DNA of 37,290 nt. It comes from Candidatus Poribacteria bacterium (GTDB lineage: Bacteria; Poribacteria; WGA-4E; WGA-3G). The notes under the pieces are model-generated. The model ran no database searches and was not told where the DNA came from. It saw nothing but the letters and a program-made list of their open reading frames with translations. The stretch is taken from positions 1-37,290 of the forward strand of contig VXZK01000370.1 of NCBI GenBank assembly GCA_009845545.1. The letters run 5' to 3'. How positions within the stretch are numbered: position 1 is the stretch's first letter; every line of letters starts with the position of its first letter. This document shows, one piece after another, positions 1 through 8,242 of this stretch. The position numbers were made by a program, and so were the translations under genes.

Positions 1-21
1 GAATGATAGGATATTATTATA

Positions 22-1371
22 ATGAATCCAATGGATTTGCCCCTGAATTGGCGGATTGTGAGATTTGGGGAGGTTGCTACGTTTACCAAGAAACCGAAAG
101 GCTTAAGATATTCTGAGTATGACGAAGTCTCGTTTGTGCGGATGAACCTGATCCCAATTGCCAAGTTATATTCTAAGGCATTTAACCTTAAATCGACCGA
201 TGAACTCAGCAGCGGAACTTACTTTGAACCCGGGGATATTCTTCTGGCAAAAATTACACCCTCTTTTGAAAATGGGAAACAGTGCATTATTCGCGAATTG
301 CCAACACCGTTTGGCATCGCAACGACTGAAGTAATTCCAATTCGTGAGGTTGAAGGTGTTAGTGATAAAATTTATCTTTTCTATTATTTGTTGGTTCCTG
401 ATGTCCGCGCTTTGCTTACGGGGAAAATGAAAGGAACAACAGGAAGACTTCGATTAGGCGCAGAAGCACTCGCCGACTTGGAAACCCCGCTTCCGCCGCT
501 GGCAGAACAACACCGCATCGTAGCCAAATTAGAGGTGTTGTTTACACAATTAGACGCGGCCGTTGATAACCTGAAAGAAGCACAAGCGCAGCTGCAGCGG
601 TATCGTCAATCAATCCTCAAAGCCGCCTTTGAAGGGGAATTGACAAAGGAATGGCGCGAAGCGGATCGCGAGGTCGTTCAACTCAGAGATATAGTCAATT
701 TAAGACGTGAAACAGTGCAACCTGATGACGGTAACAAGGAACTGAACTTTGTTGGACTTAAGTATATTGATTCAGGTGTCAGTATTCTGAAACGTTGGGG
801 AGATGCTTCGGAAGTAAAAAGTGCGAAAGCCCGCTTTTATCCTAATGACGTTTTGTACGGTAGATTGAACCCTCATTTGGATAAGGCAGTTATTGCTGAA
901 ATAGAGGGCATTTGCTCTACCGATATTCTTGTTTTCACTGCAAACTCAAAAATGATACCAAGATTTCTGGTCTATCTTCTTCATAGTTACCCATTTAGAA
1001 GTCACGCTATGGCAACAGCATCAGGTATAACCCTCCCAAGAACTTCATGGAATGCTTTAGGAGAATTCACTTTCACACTTCCATCGCTTACAGAACAGGA
1101 ACAGATTGTCTCTGAACTTGAGCGACACCTTTCAGTTGCTGATCAAATTGAAGCAACCCTTGATGCCGAACTTAAAAGCGCGGAGCGTTTGCGGCAGTCT
1201 ATCCTCAAGCATGCGTTTTCTGGTAAGCTTGTCCCACAAGACCCCAACGATGAACCGGTAAACGTCCTATTGGAGAAAATCCAAGAGGAAAAAGGACATC
1301 AGCAACCGAAACGAAAAAAGACAACAAAAATAGCATCTCCGACAAAGCAATTGTCCTTACCTTTCAACTGA
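22..1371 (+). CDS. hsdS: Type I restriction-modification specificity subunit (HsdS)
   Basis: The 449-residue protein has the two-fold HsdS architecture: target recognition domain 1 (about residues 5-150), a central conserved helix with PLAEQHRIV and YRQSILKAAFEGEL (about 155-210), target recognition domain 2 (about 215-355), and a distal helix with LTEQEQIV and LRQSILKHAFSGKLVPQ. The family recognises a bipartite DNA site and holds two HsdM subunits. The second half of each repeat is nearly superimposable, as expected for the HsdS pseudo-dimer. The start is uncertain between M1 and M4; an AGGA lies 13 bases before M1. The gene precedes a toxin-antitoxin pair, an unknown gene and hsdM on the same strand, so S comes before M. 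No hsdR is seen here; it may lie left of the window. The basic Lys-rich tail (KRKKTTK) is a lineage extension. Confidence 0.93.
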   Translation: MNPMDLPLNWRIVRFGEVATFTKKPKGLRYSEYDEVSFVRMNLIPIAKLYSKAFNLKSTDELSSGTYFEPGDILLAKITPSFENGKQCIIRELPTPFGIATTEVIPIREVEGVSDKIYLFYYLLVPDVRALLTGKMKGTTGRLRLGAEALADLETPLPPLAEQHRIVAKLEVLFTQLDAAVDNLKEAQAQLQRYRQSILKAAFEGELTKEWREADREVVQLRDIVNLRRETVQPDDGNKELNFVGLKYIDSGVSILKRWGDASEVKSAKARFYPNDVLYGRLNPHLDKAVIAEIEGICSTDILVFTANSKMIPRFLVYLLHSYPFRSHAMATASGITLPRTSWNALGEFTFTLPSLTEQEQIVSELERHLSVADQIEATLDAELKSAERLRQSILKHAFSGKLVPQDPNDEPVNVLLEKIQEEKGHQQPKRKKTTKIASPTKQLSLPFN

Positions 1372-1404
1372 AATGCCTCTTTCGTCAAGATCGAAGAGTT
1401 AGCA

Positions 1405-1433
1405 TTGCATTTGAGACGGACTTGTGTTAAAAT
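1405..1433 (+). promoter_or_regulatory. Candidate sigma-70 promoter upstream of the toxin-antitoxin pair
   Basis: TTGCAT, a 17-bp spacer and TAAAAT lie in the 188-bp gap after hsdS. Transcription would start near 1440, leaving a leader of about 120 nt before the antitoxin gene. The same TTGCAT -35 variant precedes the sulfatase at 9.7 kb. This suggests that the TA pair, and perhaps hsdM, can be expressed independently of hsdS. Confidence 0.45.
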
Positions 1434-1559
1434 AGCAGTATGCAAACAGCGTACCGCTTAGTTAAAAATGTATGTAAGGAAATTATCCGATTTATCCAAA
1501 CTCCAAAGGAGAATCTGCTGATGATTAAGTCGTCCTAAATAAAACAACGGAGAAAAACT

Positions 1560-1826
1560 ATGAAAAAATCAAAAACACAGAAGACCGATCCGCTTCTCGC
1601 CTTAGCAGGCACGTTGGAATTCGATGTTGCAGAAATAAAGAAACAACTCAAGATTTCTGTCCGTCCAAAAATACGCGTGGTTAAAGGACGATACGAAGAG
1701 CACCCCGATCCGCTCATTGCCTTAGCGGGAACCCTAGAATCTGATGTTACAGACATCGGTGAACGCCACGACGATTATATTGGTGACGCGTTATTAGCAG
1801 AATTATGGGAGGATGAGGATGAATGA
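1560..1826 (+). CDS. Small acidic antitoxin-like protein with a duplicated motif
   Basis: This 88-residue protein precedes a PIN-domain gene and overlaps it by 8 bases (ATGAATGA), the usual layout of a type II antitoxin. A 17-residue motif occurs twice, DPLLALAGTLEFDVAEI at residues 10-26 and DPLIALAGTLESDVTDI at 50-66, exactly 40 residues apart. The second copy runs into an acidic tail (DDYIGDALLAEL) typical of the part of an antitoxin that wraps the toxin. The DNA of the two copies is also similar, so this looks like a tandem duplication of the toxin-binding segment. No clear DNA-binding fold is visible beyond a basic N-terminus. A Shine-Dalgarno site (CGGAG) precedes the ATG by 6 bases. 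The antitoxin role is inferred from context; the duplication is directly visible. Confidence 0.75.
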   Translation: MKKSKTQKTDPLLALAGTLEFDVAEIKKQLKISVRPKIRVVKGRYEEHPDPLIALAGTLESDVTDIGERHDDYIGDALLAELWEDEDE

Positions 1827-2232
1827 GGTTTTCGTTGATACATCCGGATGGGCGAGTTTTTTTATGAAGAAAGATCCCTATCATGCGAAAGCCTTAAGAT
1901 TAATGGCACAGTGGCAACAACAAAACCGGCGCGTCGTCACAATAAACTATGTGCTGACTGAACTGATTGCACTATTCACCCGGGATCGCGTGCCGCGTTC
2001 AACAGCTCTCGACTATATTGAGACTATCCGATCAGCCGATTGGGTCGAAATCGTCCACATAGACGAGTCATTAGACGAGAAAGCATGGCAGCTGCTTGAA
2101 AATCGGTTGGATAAAGAATGGAGCCTCGTTGATGCTGCGAGTTTTGTTGTAATGCAAGATAGCGGTATAACTGAAGCTTTGGCAACTGATCACCACTTCG
2201 AGCAGGCGCGGTTTGTATATCTTTTAAAATAA
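1819..2232 (+). CDS. PIN-domain ribonuclease toxin, VapC family
   Basis: The 137-residue protein has the compact PIN layout: FVDTSGW at the N-terminus (first acidic residue), TEL near residue 48, SLVDAASF near 104 and ATDHHF near 123, giving the four acidic positions that bind Mg2+. PIN toxins of VapBC systems cleave tRNA or rRNA. The ORF track starts two codons earlier at 1813, but GGAGG at 1808-1812 abuts that ATG, whereas it sits 6 bases before the ATG at 1819; the later start is preferred. It overlaps the antitoxin stop, implying translational coupling. The pair sits between hsdS and hsdM, where it could make loss of the R-M locus costly to the cell; that role is inference. Confidence 0.88.
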   Translation: MNEVFVDTSGWASFFMKKDPYHAKALRLMAQWQQQNRRVVTINYVLTELIALFTRDRVPRSTALDYIETIRSADWVEIVHIDESLDEKAWQLLENRLDKEWSLVDAASFVVMQDSGITEALATDHHFEQARFVYLLK

Positions 2233-2261
2233 CGTAGCCACTCTTAGGCAGGAAATACATT

Positions 2262-2684
2262 ATGGAAATTGGGCAAAAGGAACATAATCTCCCTTTACCG
2301 CCTGCAGATAAAGTGCTGCTTCAAAAACAGGTGCAATGCAAATTAGACGAAATCCGTCAAGAAGCCGAGGAAGCTTATGCCTTGGATAAAGAGATTGCCC
2401 GTGTGCCAGATTCTGCCTATCAGGATGCGTTTTTGTTATTAGAAATTCTTTTTAATTACGATGTTCCCACGACTGACATTGGTTGGTTGATGGATGGAGG
2501 AATCGGATTTGAATGGCGTTCAACGGATAGTAACAAGATAGCAACAATGAGCATATATGGTGACAACCAAGTCGTTTACGGAGCCTCTTTAGGAAGTGCG
2601 TGTAAAGTCAAAGGAACTTGCTTGTTAACTGATTTAGTCTCACTTGCTCGTTTCCTTCCAACGTTAAAGGTCTTGTATTCTTAA
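2262..2684 (+). CDS. Conserved-looking protein of unknown function
   Basis: The 140-residue protein has a charged helical N-terminal half (about residues 15-60, rich in Glu, Lys and Gln) and a beta-rich C-terminal half with GIGFEWR, MSIYGDNQVVYGA and a Cys pair in SACKVKGTC. There is no signal peptide, membrane segment or catalytic motif that I recognise. An AGGA 8 bases upstream of the ATG supports the start. It lies 29 bp after the PIN toxin and 62 bp before hsdM, all on one strand, so it is probably co-transcribed with the R-M/TA genes. It could be an accessory of the toxin-antitoxin pair or of the R-M system, but nothing in its sequence decides this. Confidence 0.7.
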   Translation: MEIGQKEHNLPLPPADKVLLQKQVQCKLDEIRQEAEEAYALDKEIARVPDSAYQDAFLLLEILFNYDVPTTDIGWLMDGGIGFEWRSTDSNKIATMSIYGDNQVVYGASLGSACKVKGTCLLTDLVSLARFLPTLKVLYS

Positions 2685-2746
2685 TAGTGTGTTAGTTTCT
2701 ATCCTACCTGAACAAATTTCTTTCCCTACATTATTGAGGTCTGTCT

Positions 2747-4213
2747 ATGTCAAATGAATCCGCAACAATCGTCCAAAAACTCTGGAATTTCTGTAACGTC
2801 CTCCGAGATGACGGGGTCAGTTACGGAGATTATGTTGAACAACTCACCTATCTGCTGTTCCTCAAACTCGCTGACGAACAGACGAAACCCCCCTTCAATA
2901 AACCTTCAACAATTCCGGCTGATTTGGATTGGGAAAGCCTACGCAAGGAAAGCGGTACAGCGTTAGAAGATCAATACGTCAAAATCCTCCGAGAATTGAG
3001 TAATGCGCAAGGTTTACTCGGCGTAATTTTCCGAAAATCGCAAAATCGTATTCAAACGCCCGCGAACCTACAACGCTTGATCCATCTCATCAACGCTGAA
3101 AACTGGAGCGGGATGACTGCCGACATCAAAGGCACCATCTACGAAGGGCTTCTACAGAAAAACGCCGAAGATACTAAAAGCGGCGCAGGACAGTACTTCA
3201 CACCGCGTGCCCTCATCAAGGCGATGGTTACCGTGATGCACCCCGAACCGATGCAAACGATCTGTGATCCGGCGTGCGGTACGGGTGGTTTCTTTCTCGC
3301 CGCACACGACTACATTTCCGAGAATTACGGCAGTACGATGCCCCGCGCACAGAAGGAGTTCCTTAGATTTAACACCTTCGCTGGCACAGACATCGTTGAT
3401 AACGTCGTTCGCCTCTGTGTGATGAATCTATACTTACACGGAATCGGTGGCACCGAGAGCCCAATTACAACCGATGATAGCCTTAGCCGAGACACGGGGA
3501 CCCGCTACGATGTGGTGCTTACCAATCCACCCTTTGGGAACAGGAGTAGCATTACAATTACTGCTGATGGCGGTAAACGCAGCAATACATCGCTTACTTA
3601 TGAACGCGATGATTTCTGGGCAACAACTTCAAATAAACAGTTCAACTTCCTCCAACACATCAAAACCATACTGAAAACAGATGGACGCGCCGCTGTCGTC
3701 CTTCCAGATAACGTGCTTTTTGAACGCGGTGCGGGGGAAACGATCCGTCAGCAGCTCCTCAAACAATTTGATGTCCATACCCTCTTGCGATTACCGACTG
3801 GTATCTTCTACGCCCAAGGGGTCAAGGCGAATGTGCTCTTTTTCGACAAGCGTCCTGCGCGTGAAGAACCGTGGACCCAAAAACTCTGGATATACGACCT
3901 GCGAACGAACAAAAACTTTACGCTTAAGACAAATCCACTACAAGATACCGACCTGCAAGACTTTATCACCGTCTATAACCCAGAAAACAGAGAGGCACGC
4001 GTTGAAACCGATCAATTCCGGGCCTACACTTACAATGAACTTATTGAACGCGAACATGTCAATCTTGACATCTTCTGGCAGAAAGAGGATTCGCTTGAGG
4101 ATGCAGCAGATCTTCCGACCCCAGACGTATTAGCAGCGGAAATCACCAAGAATTTAGAGTCCGCGTTGGGACTGTTTCAGAACATTCAAGCAGAATTGGA
4201 CAGTAAGAACTAA
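2747..4213 (+). CDS. hsdM: Type I restriction-modification DNA methyltransferase subunit (HsdM)
   Basis: The 488-residue protein has the HsdM N-terminal helical domain (LWNFCNVLRDDGVSYGDYV), then the adenine-N6 methyltransferase core. AdoMet motif I is DPACGTGGF from residue 174, and catalytic motif IV is NPPF from residue 260, the gamma-class order. The C-terminal helical tail contacts HsdS. It methylates adenine in the sequence chosen by HsdS and, with HsdR, forms the restriction complex. Start support: GAGGT 6 bases before the ATG. The stop codon TAA is followed immediately by the ATG of the next gene. Length and motifs look intact, so the modification half of the system is probably functional. 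The hsdR partner is not in this window. Confidence 0.95.
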   Translation: MSNESATIVQKLWNFCNVLRDDGVSYGDYVEQLTYLLFLKLADEQTKPPFNKPSTIPADLDWESLRKESGTALEDQYVKILRELSNAQGLLGVIFRKSQNRIQTPANLQRLIHLINAENWSGMTADIKGTIYEGLLQKNAEDTKSGAGQYFTPRALIKAMVTVMHPEPMQTICDPACGTGGFFLAAHDYISENYGSTMPRAQKEFLRFNTFAGTDIVDNVVRLCVMNLYLHGIGGTESPITTDDSLSRDTGTRYDVVLTNPPFGNRSSITITADGGKRSNTSLTYERDDFWATTSNKQFNFLQHIKTILKTDGRAAVVLPDNVLFERGAGETIRQQLLKQFDVHTLLRLPTGIFYAQGVKANVLFFDKRPAREEPWTQKLWIYDLRTNKNFTLKTNPLQDTDLQDFITVYNPENREARVETDQFRAYTYNELIEREHVNLDIFWQKEDSLEDAADLPTPDVLAAEITKNLESALGLFQNIQAELDSKN

Positions 4214-6643
4214 ATGAAAACACACCTCCTTGAAAACCTACTCGGTTGCGAATTAGAAGAGACGCTCATTGCGATCTCTGCAGATGCAGACACATTTGAA
4301 ACGTTCCTCGCCACACTCCCGACAGATTCTGTCGAAAACTACCTCACACCGCAGTGGGTCGTCCTTGCTGCGGGTAAAGGCACGCGGATCGATCCTACGG
4401 GACGTTTGAGCAAAACGTTGGACATCACCTTCGGGGAACAGAACACGCTCCAACACTCGCGGCGTTATCTGCCCGGCAACCGTCCCGACATCGTTGTGAT
4501 CAACCCACAGATGGCATCGCGTATTGAGAACAGTGAATCTGCAGAGCAGTTGTTAGGTCCCAATGCTACTTTTTGTATTCAAGCAGAGATGAACGGCACA
4601 GGGGGCGCGCTGCAAGCAGCACTCCCAGTACTTCAAGATTCCGATGCCGAATGGATCGGCGTGGCGTTCGGTGATGAACCCTTTTTGGAACGCGAGATTT
4701 TTGCACAGACGCTGCTCTCGCATTTTCTCTCTGGTGCGGATGTTACGCTCTGCGGCAAAATCCCTGAAACTGTTGAGGATAAGGGCGGACTTTTCTTCGA
4801 TGCTGGAGGAAAACTCACACGGACGAAAGAGTGGTACGATATGACAGGAGCCGAAAAACAGGAGATGTGGGACCGATGGCACAACGGTGAAGCCTATACC
4901 AACACAGGTATCACACTCATTCGGAAAAGTGTGTTGTTAAATCGGATACATCGCTTAGAACCGCATGCAAATCGGAACGATGAACTCCATCACGTCGATC
5001 TCATCCGACACTGCTATGAAGATGGACTGAAGACAAACGCCTTTATCTATCGGGGTAATGTGTTGTCTGGCGTGAACCGCTGGTCGAATGTTTTATCGGG
5101 TGAAGCGGCACTGTATGCGCAGGTTCGGGAATCCCTCACGCGAAAAGGCGTTCGCGTCGATCCGGCTGCACAGATAACATTGGCGGGTGATGACATCGAA
5201 ATCGGCACGGCGTGCTATCTTATCGGTCGCGTGCATCTCGGCGAAAAGGTTCGGATCGGAGATTACTGCAGGCTTGAAAACGTTACATTGCTTGGTGCAA
5301 CAACAGTAGAGGATGCAGTTGGATTGGAAGGCGTTTCTGCGAAGGATACCGTATTTGCAGCAAACCCGATCCCAGAAACATTGGCGGCACCCGTGCAAGG
5401 TCTCGCGACTGTAAGTACAATCAGAAATTGCACGTTTGACGCGGTAAACGTTGGGAGTGGTGTTCAACTTTCAGGTGTTGTCGCACATGGCACAGTGATT
5501 CCGTCCGGTATCGTTTTGACAGATCGGACACTCGGTGTCCCACCAACACAAGTCCCGCCAGCCGTGCCAAAGTCGTTATTTGATCAGATTGTGCCTTCGG
5601 ATTATAGCCCAGGTGTTTTCACCTTTGGGGAAAAGCGAGAATTACCAGATTGGGAGCACCTCCGACGACACGTGCAATCGCATAGTGCTGCGGAGCTCAT
5701 TCCGCGTGCGACACACGATGCGCAGTTACAGCAGACAACCTGTGACGCGGTAAAGACTCTCTTGGATCTGCGATGCGCAAATTCGGATTATCTGATTGAA
5801 TCGCTCACACCAGAAGAACTATGGGGCAGCATTTTTGAGTTGGTAACGCTTCATACCGGCAATCCGAATCCATATCATCACGATAAACTGAAAGCGCGGC
5901 AGACGGCACTCGACCTACTGCCAGAATTTTGGGATAATAATTGGCTGACGCGTCTGAAATTGGTTGTCGCTGGGAATATCATCGACTACAGCAGCGAGCG
6001 GGTTGTAAAAAAATTAAAAGCGAATCCGGACTATTTCTCTGAAGCACTACGCGCAGCAGTCAAAACATCTTTCGCTATCGACTGTTACGAAGTGCTCCGA
6101 GAAAAGGTGCTTGAAGGGACACCCCTGCAGATTCTCTGGCTCGCTGATAACGACGGGGAAGTGATATTTGACATCGCCTTCATTCAGGAACTCGTCGCGT
6201 CTGGACACCACATCTCCCTTGTTGGCAAAGCGGACAACGCCAGCAACGACGCGACCGTGGCAGATCTGCACGCAATTGTCAACTATCCGCAATTTCGGGA
6301 ACTTCAGGCAGCCCTTCGGGACGGTATGCTCCAATTGTTGTCATCAGGTGCGATAACGATTGGGAGCAATCTCTATCAGGCGACTCCAGAATTCATCAAC
6401 GCGCTGTCGGCAGCAGACCTTGTTATTTCAAAAGGACAGGGAAATTTCTATACCACACCGGGATGGGGGAAGGATACTTTCTATCTTTTACTCTCCAAAG
6501 GTTTAACTGCTGAACGGAGTACAGGTGTTATTGCAGATCGGAACCTACCGATTGACGGGATGATCTTGGCTTATGTGCCAGCAGGCACAAGACGGGACGC
6601 GCCTTTGTTGGATATTTGTCGAGAATGGACGACGGAAAACTAA
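4214..6643 (+). CDS. Nucleotidyltransferase / left-handed beta-helix / DUF89 fusion protein
   Basis: This 809-residue protein joins three parts. Residues about 45-290 look like a sugar-phosphate nucleotidyltransferase, with VVLAAGKGTR near residue 50 and NGTGGALQAALP further on. Residues about 300-450 resemble the hexapeptide left-handed beta-helix of GlmU-like enzymes. Residues about 460-805 match DUF89/ARMT1-type metal-dependent phosphatases: DNDGE from residue 645, an N/D-rich metal site, and KGQGNF from residue 740. DUF89 proteins are known as damage-control phosphatases that hydrolyse aberrant sugar phosphates or nucleotide-pathway metabolites. A combined role in making an NDP-sugar and clearing side products is attractive but is inference. 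The start codon directly abuts the hsdM stop, and the ribosome site is weak, so translation may be coupled; the true start could also be a later codon. It converges on a PaaK-like gene 11 bp away. Confidence 0.82.
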   Translation: MKTHLLENLLGCELEETLIAISADADTFETFLATLPTDSVENYLTPQWVVLAAGKGTRIDPTGRLSKTLDITFGEQNTLQHSRRYLPGNRPDIVVINPQMASRIENSESAEQLLGPNATFCIQAEMNGTGGALQAALPVLQDSDAEWIGVAFGDEPFLEREIFAQTLLSHFLSGADVTLCGKIPETVEDKGGLFFDAGGKLTRTKEWYDMTGAEKQEMWDRWHNGEAYTNTGITLIRKSVLLNRIHRLEPHANRNDELHHVDLIRHCYEDGLKTNAFIYRGNVLSGVNRWSNVLSGEAALYAQVRESLTRKGVRVDPAAQITLAGDDIEIGTACYLIGRVHLGEKVRIGDYCRLENVTLLGATTVEDAVGLEGVSAKDTVFAANPIPETLAAPVQGLATVSTIRNCTFDAVNVGSGVQLSGVVAHGTVIPSGIVLTDRTLGVPPTQVPPAVPKSLFDQIVPSDYSPGVFTFGEKRELPDWEHLRRHVQSHSAAELIPRATHDAQLQQTTCDAVKTLLDLRCANSDYLIESLTPEELWGSIFELVTLHTGNPNPYHHDKLKARQTALDLLPEFWDNNWLTRLKLVVAGNIIDYSSERVVKKLKANPDYFSEALRAAVKTSFAIDCYEVLREKVLEGTPLQILWLADNDGEVIFDIAFIQELVASGHHISLVGKADNASNDATVADLHAIVNYPQFRELQAALRDGMLQLLSSGAITIGSNLYQATPEFINALSAADLVISKGQGNFYTTPGWGKDTFYLLLSKGLTAERSTGVIADRNLPIDGMILAYVPAGTRRDAPLLDICREWTTEN

Positions 6644-6654
6644 AGCCCACCTGC

Positions 6655-7977
6655 CTATACTTTTGAAATCGTGTATTCCCGCTTGCCTGACGCTGGAAGC
6701 GGAATAGAGTCTACAAATTTCACAGTGACAACGACATCACTACCGAGTGCCTTCTGGATACACTGAACGAGAGAACGACGCGATGCTTCTGTCCACAGCC
6801 TGTTAACAACCACTTTCAAAACACAATGCTTAAGAGTCTCTTGGATTATCTGGAACTGCTCCACACCTTTGACACCGTAGAACTGGCGTGTGAAATAACC
6901 CGCGTGTATCAATGTTCCAGTTCTTGTGCGGAAAGTTGCAGTACTGCGTCCAAGCAGGTCAGCCAAAACAGGTAAGTCATTACCACAGGGGCACGGTTCA
7001 GCTGAGAACATACCGACATCTCCAATGCGATACCGAATAAACGGCATAGCATAATTATTCAACTGTGTGATCAGAATCTCTCCGGGTTCAGCGTACGGGT
7101 CAGGACTGTCTATTTCGAGGTAAAGATCGCGACAGTTAATATGCATCCTGCCTTCTGCGCATTCCATCCCGATTAACCCAACTTCGCGTCCACCATAGCG
7201 ATTATAGACTTTCGCTTTAAAAATAATCTCAGCTAAAGCGCGGTAATGTGGGTATAACATCTCAGCGGAAGATATAATGCCCTTTAATTTCCATTTCGGG
7301 ATCAAGCCGTTATCGGAGAGGAATGTAGCAAATTGATAAAGCGATGACGGGTAAGCGAGGATAGTCTGTGGGAGGTCCTGATTCATCTGTTCAAACATTG
7401 CGAGCATCGCTGCGTCTGTAAGGCGAAACCCGTTGAGCCAATACTGATTCCGCCAGAAGGTGCTGAGCCAATGTTTCCTGTGTCTATCGTCTTCCAAATC
7501 TACCGGTGCCCCCCATATAATGAGTTGCGGCTCACCAAAATTCCAGCCTGCCCATCGATCGAAATAGTAAACACTCAAGTTGCGTTGATTCCAATAGTTC
7601 CTATCCTGATAGAACGTCAGGGGCGTACCTGTTGAGCCGCCAGTGGCGTTCTCAATCCGCTGCTCCGCTGTAAAGGCTGTGGAGCAGAGTCTCCCCAATT
7701 GTTCGCGGATATCTTGCTTCTCAAGTGGTGGAATTTGCGATATATCAGGTGTCGCCGTCTTGAATAATTCACGGTAATAAGGTGTTGTCTGGTAAGCGTG
7801 CTGGAAGAGTTTTTCTAAACGTTTTGCCTGAAATGCTTCAATAATTTCGCGCGGGGCATCTAACAGCGCAGCTGCTTGTGAGAGTTTGAGGTGGTAGTGC
7901 ACACCTTTACGATAAGTGTTATAGGCGTACCATCCTGTCTTTGAAATTAACGTTTTAATAGCGCGATGAATAGGCAT
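6655..7977 (-). CDS. PaaK/CapK-like adenylate-forming enzyme
   Basis: The 440-residue protein has the phenylacetate-CoA ligase-type AMP-binding core. The phosphate loop ATGGSTGTPL is at residues 111-120, with YNRYGGREVG in the nucleotide pocket and RYRIGDVG preceding the C-terminal subdomain. The N-terminal region (HAYQTTPYYRELF) is typical of the CapK branch, often found with polysaccharide or surface-glycan genes. Members activate a carboxylate as its adenylate and pass it to CoA or another acceptor. A PCPCG motif near residue 325 adds cysteines that could bind metal. The substrate cannot be read from the sequence. It is convergent with the nucleotidyltransferase fusion; both could act in glycan metabolism, though this is only proximity. 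Confidence 0.82.
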   Translation of the reverse strand: MPIHRAIKTLISKTGWYAYNTYRKGVHYHLKLSQAAALLDAPREIIEAFQAKRLEKLFQHAYQTTPYYRELFKTATPDISQIPPLEKQDIREQLGRLCSTAFTAEQRIENATGGSTGTPLTFYQDRNYWNQRNLSVYYFDRWAGWNFGEPQLIIWGAPVDLEDDRHRKHWLSTFWRNQYWLNGFRLTDAAMLAMFEQMNQDLPQTILAYPSSLYQFATFLSDNGLIPKWKLKGIISSAEMLYPHYRALAEIIFKAKVYNRYGGREVGLIGMECAEGRMHINCRDLYLEIDSPDPYAEPGEILITQLNNYAMPFIRYRIGDVGMFSAEPCPCGNDLPVLADLLGRSTATFRTRTGTLIHAGYFTRQFYGVKGVEQFQIIQETLKHCVLKVVVNRLWTEASRRSLVQCIQKALGSDVVVTVKFVDSIPLPASGKREYTISKV

Positions 7978-8242
7978 AATTCAAGATTGTATATGTAGGT
8001 AAGATGTCCGAACTTGTTTTTTATTTACAGGAAAACGAAAAATCATCAAAATAGTTTCAAATAATATTCAATTATTAATTTTAACATGCTTCAACATGAC
8101 AATTACCTAAGCACTGATCAAATTTCACGCCAACAGTTAAAAAAAAGACATATTTGTATTGCAACATCTAAAACGCTGAGAACATTTTATTCTCATCCGC
8201 CTAAAACATAGGTATCAATTAGGGGAACTACTGCATTCACGC

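Noticed and set aside
1440-1538. 32-codon ORF (MQTAYRLVKNV...) before the antitoxin gene
   Set aside because: No ribosome site or family resemblance; it begins at the predicted transcription start and is probably leader sequence.
1535-1756. 73-codon minus-strand ORF with repeated AKA-x-SGS motifs
   Set aside because: Exact shadow of the duplicated antitoxin gene; its repeats mirror that duplication.
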